Assembly: GCA_964421595.1 (NCBI GenBank)
Contig: CAYQXY010000027.1
Span: 15,454-79,453 of the forward strand
Length of the DNA: 64,000 nt
From: PXAP01 sp964421595
GTDB lineage: Bacteria > Bacteroidota > Bacteroidia > Bacteroidales > PUMT01
Direction of reading: 5' to 3'
Positions 63,802 through 64,000 of this stretch are shown here, piece by piece; within the stretch, counting starts at the first letter, position 1, and each line of letters starts with the position of its first letter. The notes under the pieces were generated by a model. The model was not told the DNA's origin, did no database searches, and saw only the letters and a program-made list of their open reading frames with translations. The position numbers and the translations under genes are program-made.

Positions 63802-64000
63802 TATTCCGGATCTTTCTGATTAAATACCGTAAAAGGAAAAACAGCAACACCACAACTGTTGCAATGGCAAGCCATGACCATATCCTGAGCGGTATTCCCT
63901 TTTCAGGTATTATCCTGCCGGAGATATCTGAATAGTATACAGGCATAACGGGCAGATTCTGACCGGCAATGTTAAGTGAAGCTGCATACATTGCCAGAGC
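63773..64000 (-). CDS. C-terminal part of a membrane protein (runs off the window)
   Basis: The frame is open from the window edge to a stop at 63773-63775. The visible C-terminus (about 75 residues) contains one transmembrane helix (WSWLAIATVVVLLFFLLRYL) followed by a basic tail RKIRNISYRRRQTP. The preceding part (LPVMPVYYSDISGRIIPEKG) looks soluble and exported. It overlaps the end of the convergent DUF4412 gene by 29 bases. The family cannot be named from this fragment. Confidence 0.55.
   Translation of the reverse strand, partial: ALAMYAASLNIAGQNLPVMPVYYSDISGRIIPEKGIPLRIWSWLAIATVVVLLFFLLRYLIRKIRNISYRRRQTP

Overview
The window looks like chromosomal DNA of an anaerobic or facultatively anaerobic member of the Bacteroidota (Bacteroidales/Marinilabiliales-like). 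The evidence is a TAnnTTTG-type -7 promoter box before several genes, a double-glycine natural-product leader of the Bacteroidales type, DUF4412 and six-bladed propeller lipoproteins, and the gene content overall. No rRNA, tRNA, CRISPR array or intact insertion sequence was seen.

Layout. (1) 0-8.5 kb: a 5'-truncated FAD-oxidoreductase remnant, a sulfatase lipoprotein, an acyl-ACP thioesterase, a YhcC-type radical SAM protein and a large AddA-like helicase-nuclease. (2) 8.7-16.8 kb: an antitoxin with a decayed toxin, pncB, an ATP-cone/Mrr nuclease, hydroxyproline dehydratase with its activase, a lone RelE-like toxin and a GH43-like lipoprotein. (3) 17-23 kb: serine deaminase, a sugar phosphatase, a cation/proton antiporter and tryptophanase. 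(4) 23.3-33 kb: a trehalose/alpha-glucan locus of GH15, glgE, a treS-maltokinase fusion and glgB. (5) 33-43.9 kb: housekeeping genes (flavin reductase, rlmN, J-domain protein, zinc peptidase, xerD, pyk, SDR, nitroreductase) and an aspartase carrying an N-terminal cyclic-nucleotide-binding domain. (6) 44.2-49.3 kb: a soluble NAD-linked formate dehydrogenase (three subunits) with mobA. (7) 50.4-59.7 kb, all on the minus strand: a peptide natural-product (RiPP/bacteriocin-like) cluster. (8) 59.7-62.4 kb: decayed copies of cluster genes followed by a PIN-like/XRE-ImmA two-gene module. (9) The edge: a DUF4412 protein and a partial membrane protein.

The most interesting region is the minus-strand peptide cluster. 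It encodes a 78-residue precursor with a GG leader and a 51-residue core containing six cysteines. Around it are an active C39-peptidase ABC exporter, an HlyD adaptor, a VKOR-DsbA-like oxidase fused to a degenerate C39-like head, a six-bladed propeller lipoprotein, a family-1 glycosyltransferase, and a stand-alone C39-like protein in which both the catalytic Cys and His are replaced. The simplest reading is a secreted disulfide-bonded peptide that may be glycosylated. A promoter-like motif, a leader hairpin, a long C/T homopolymer and an attenuator-like hairpin after the precursor gene suggest how it could be controlled.

Metabolically, the window shows amino-acid fermentation (hydroxyproline, serine, tryptophan, aspartate), formate oxidation to NADH, and GlgE-type alpha-glucan synthesis from trehalose. 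All assignments come from reading the sequence and recalled family motifs; no database search was run.
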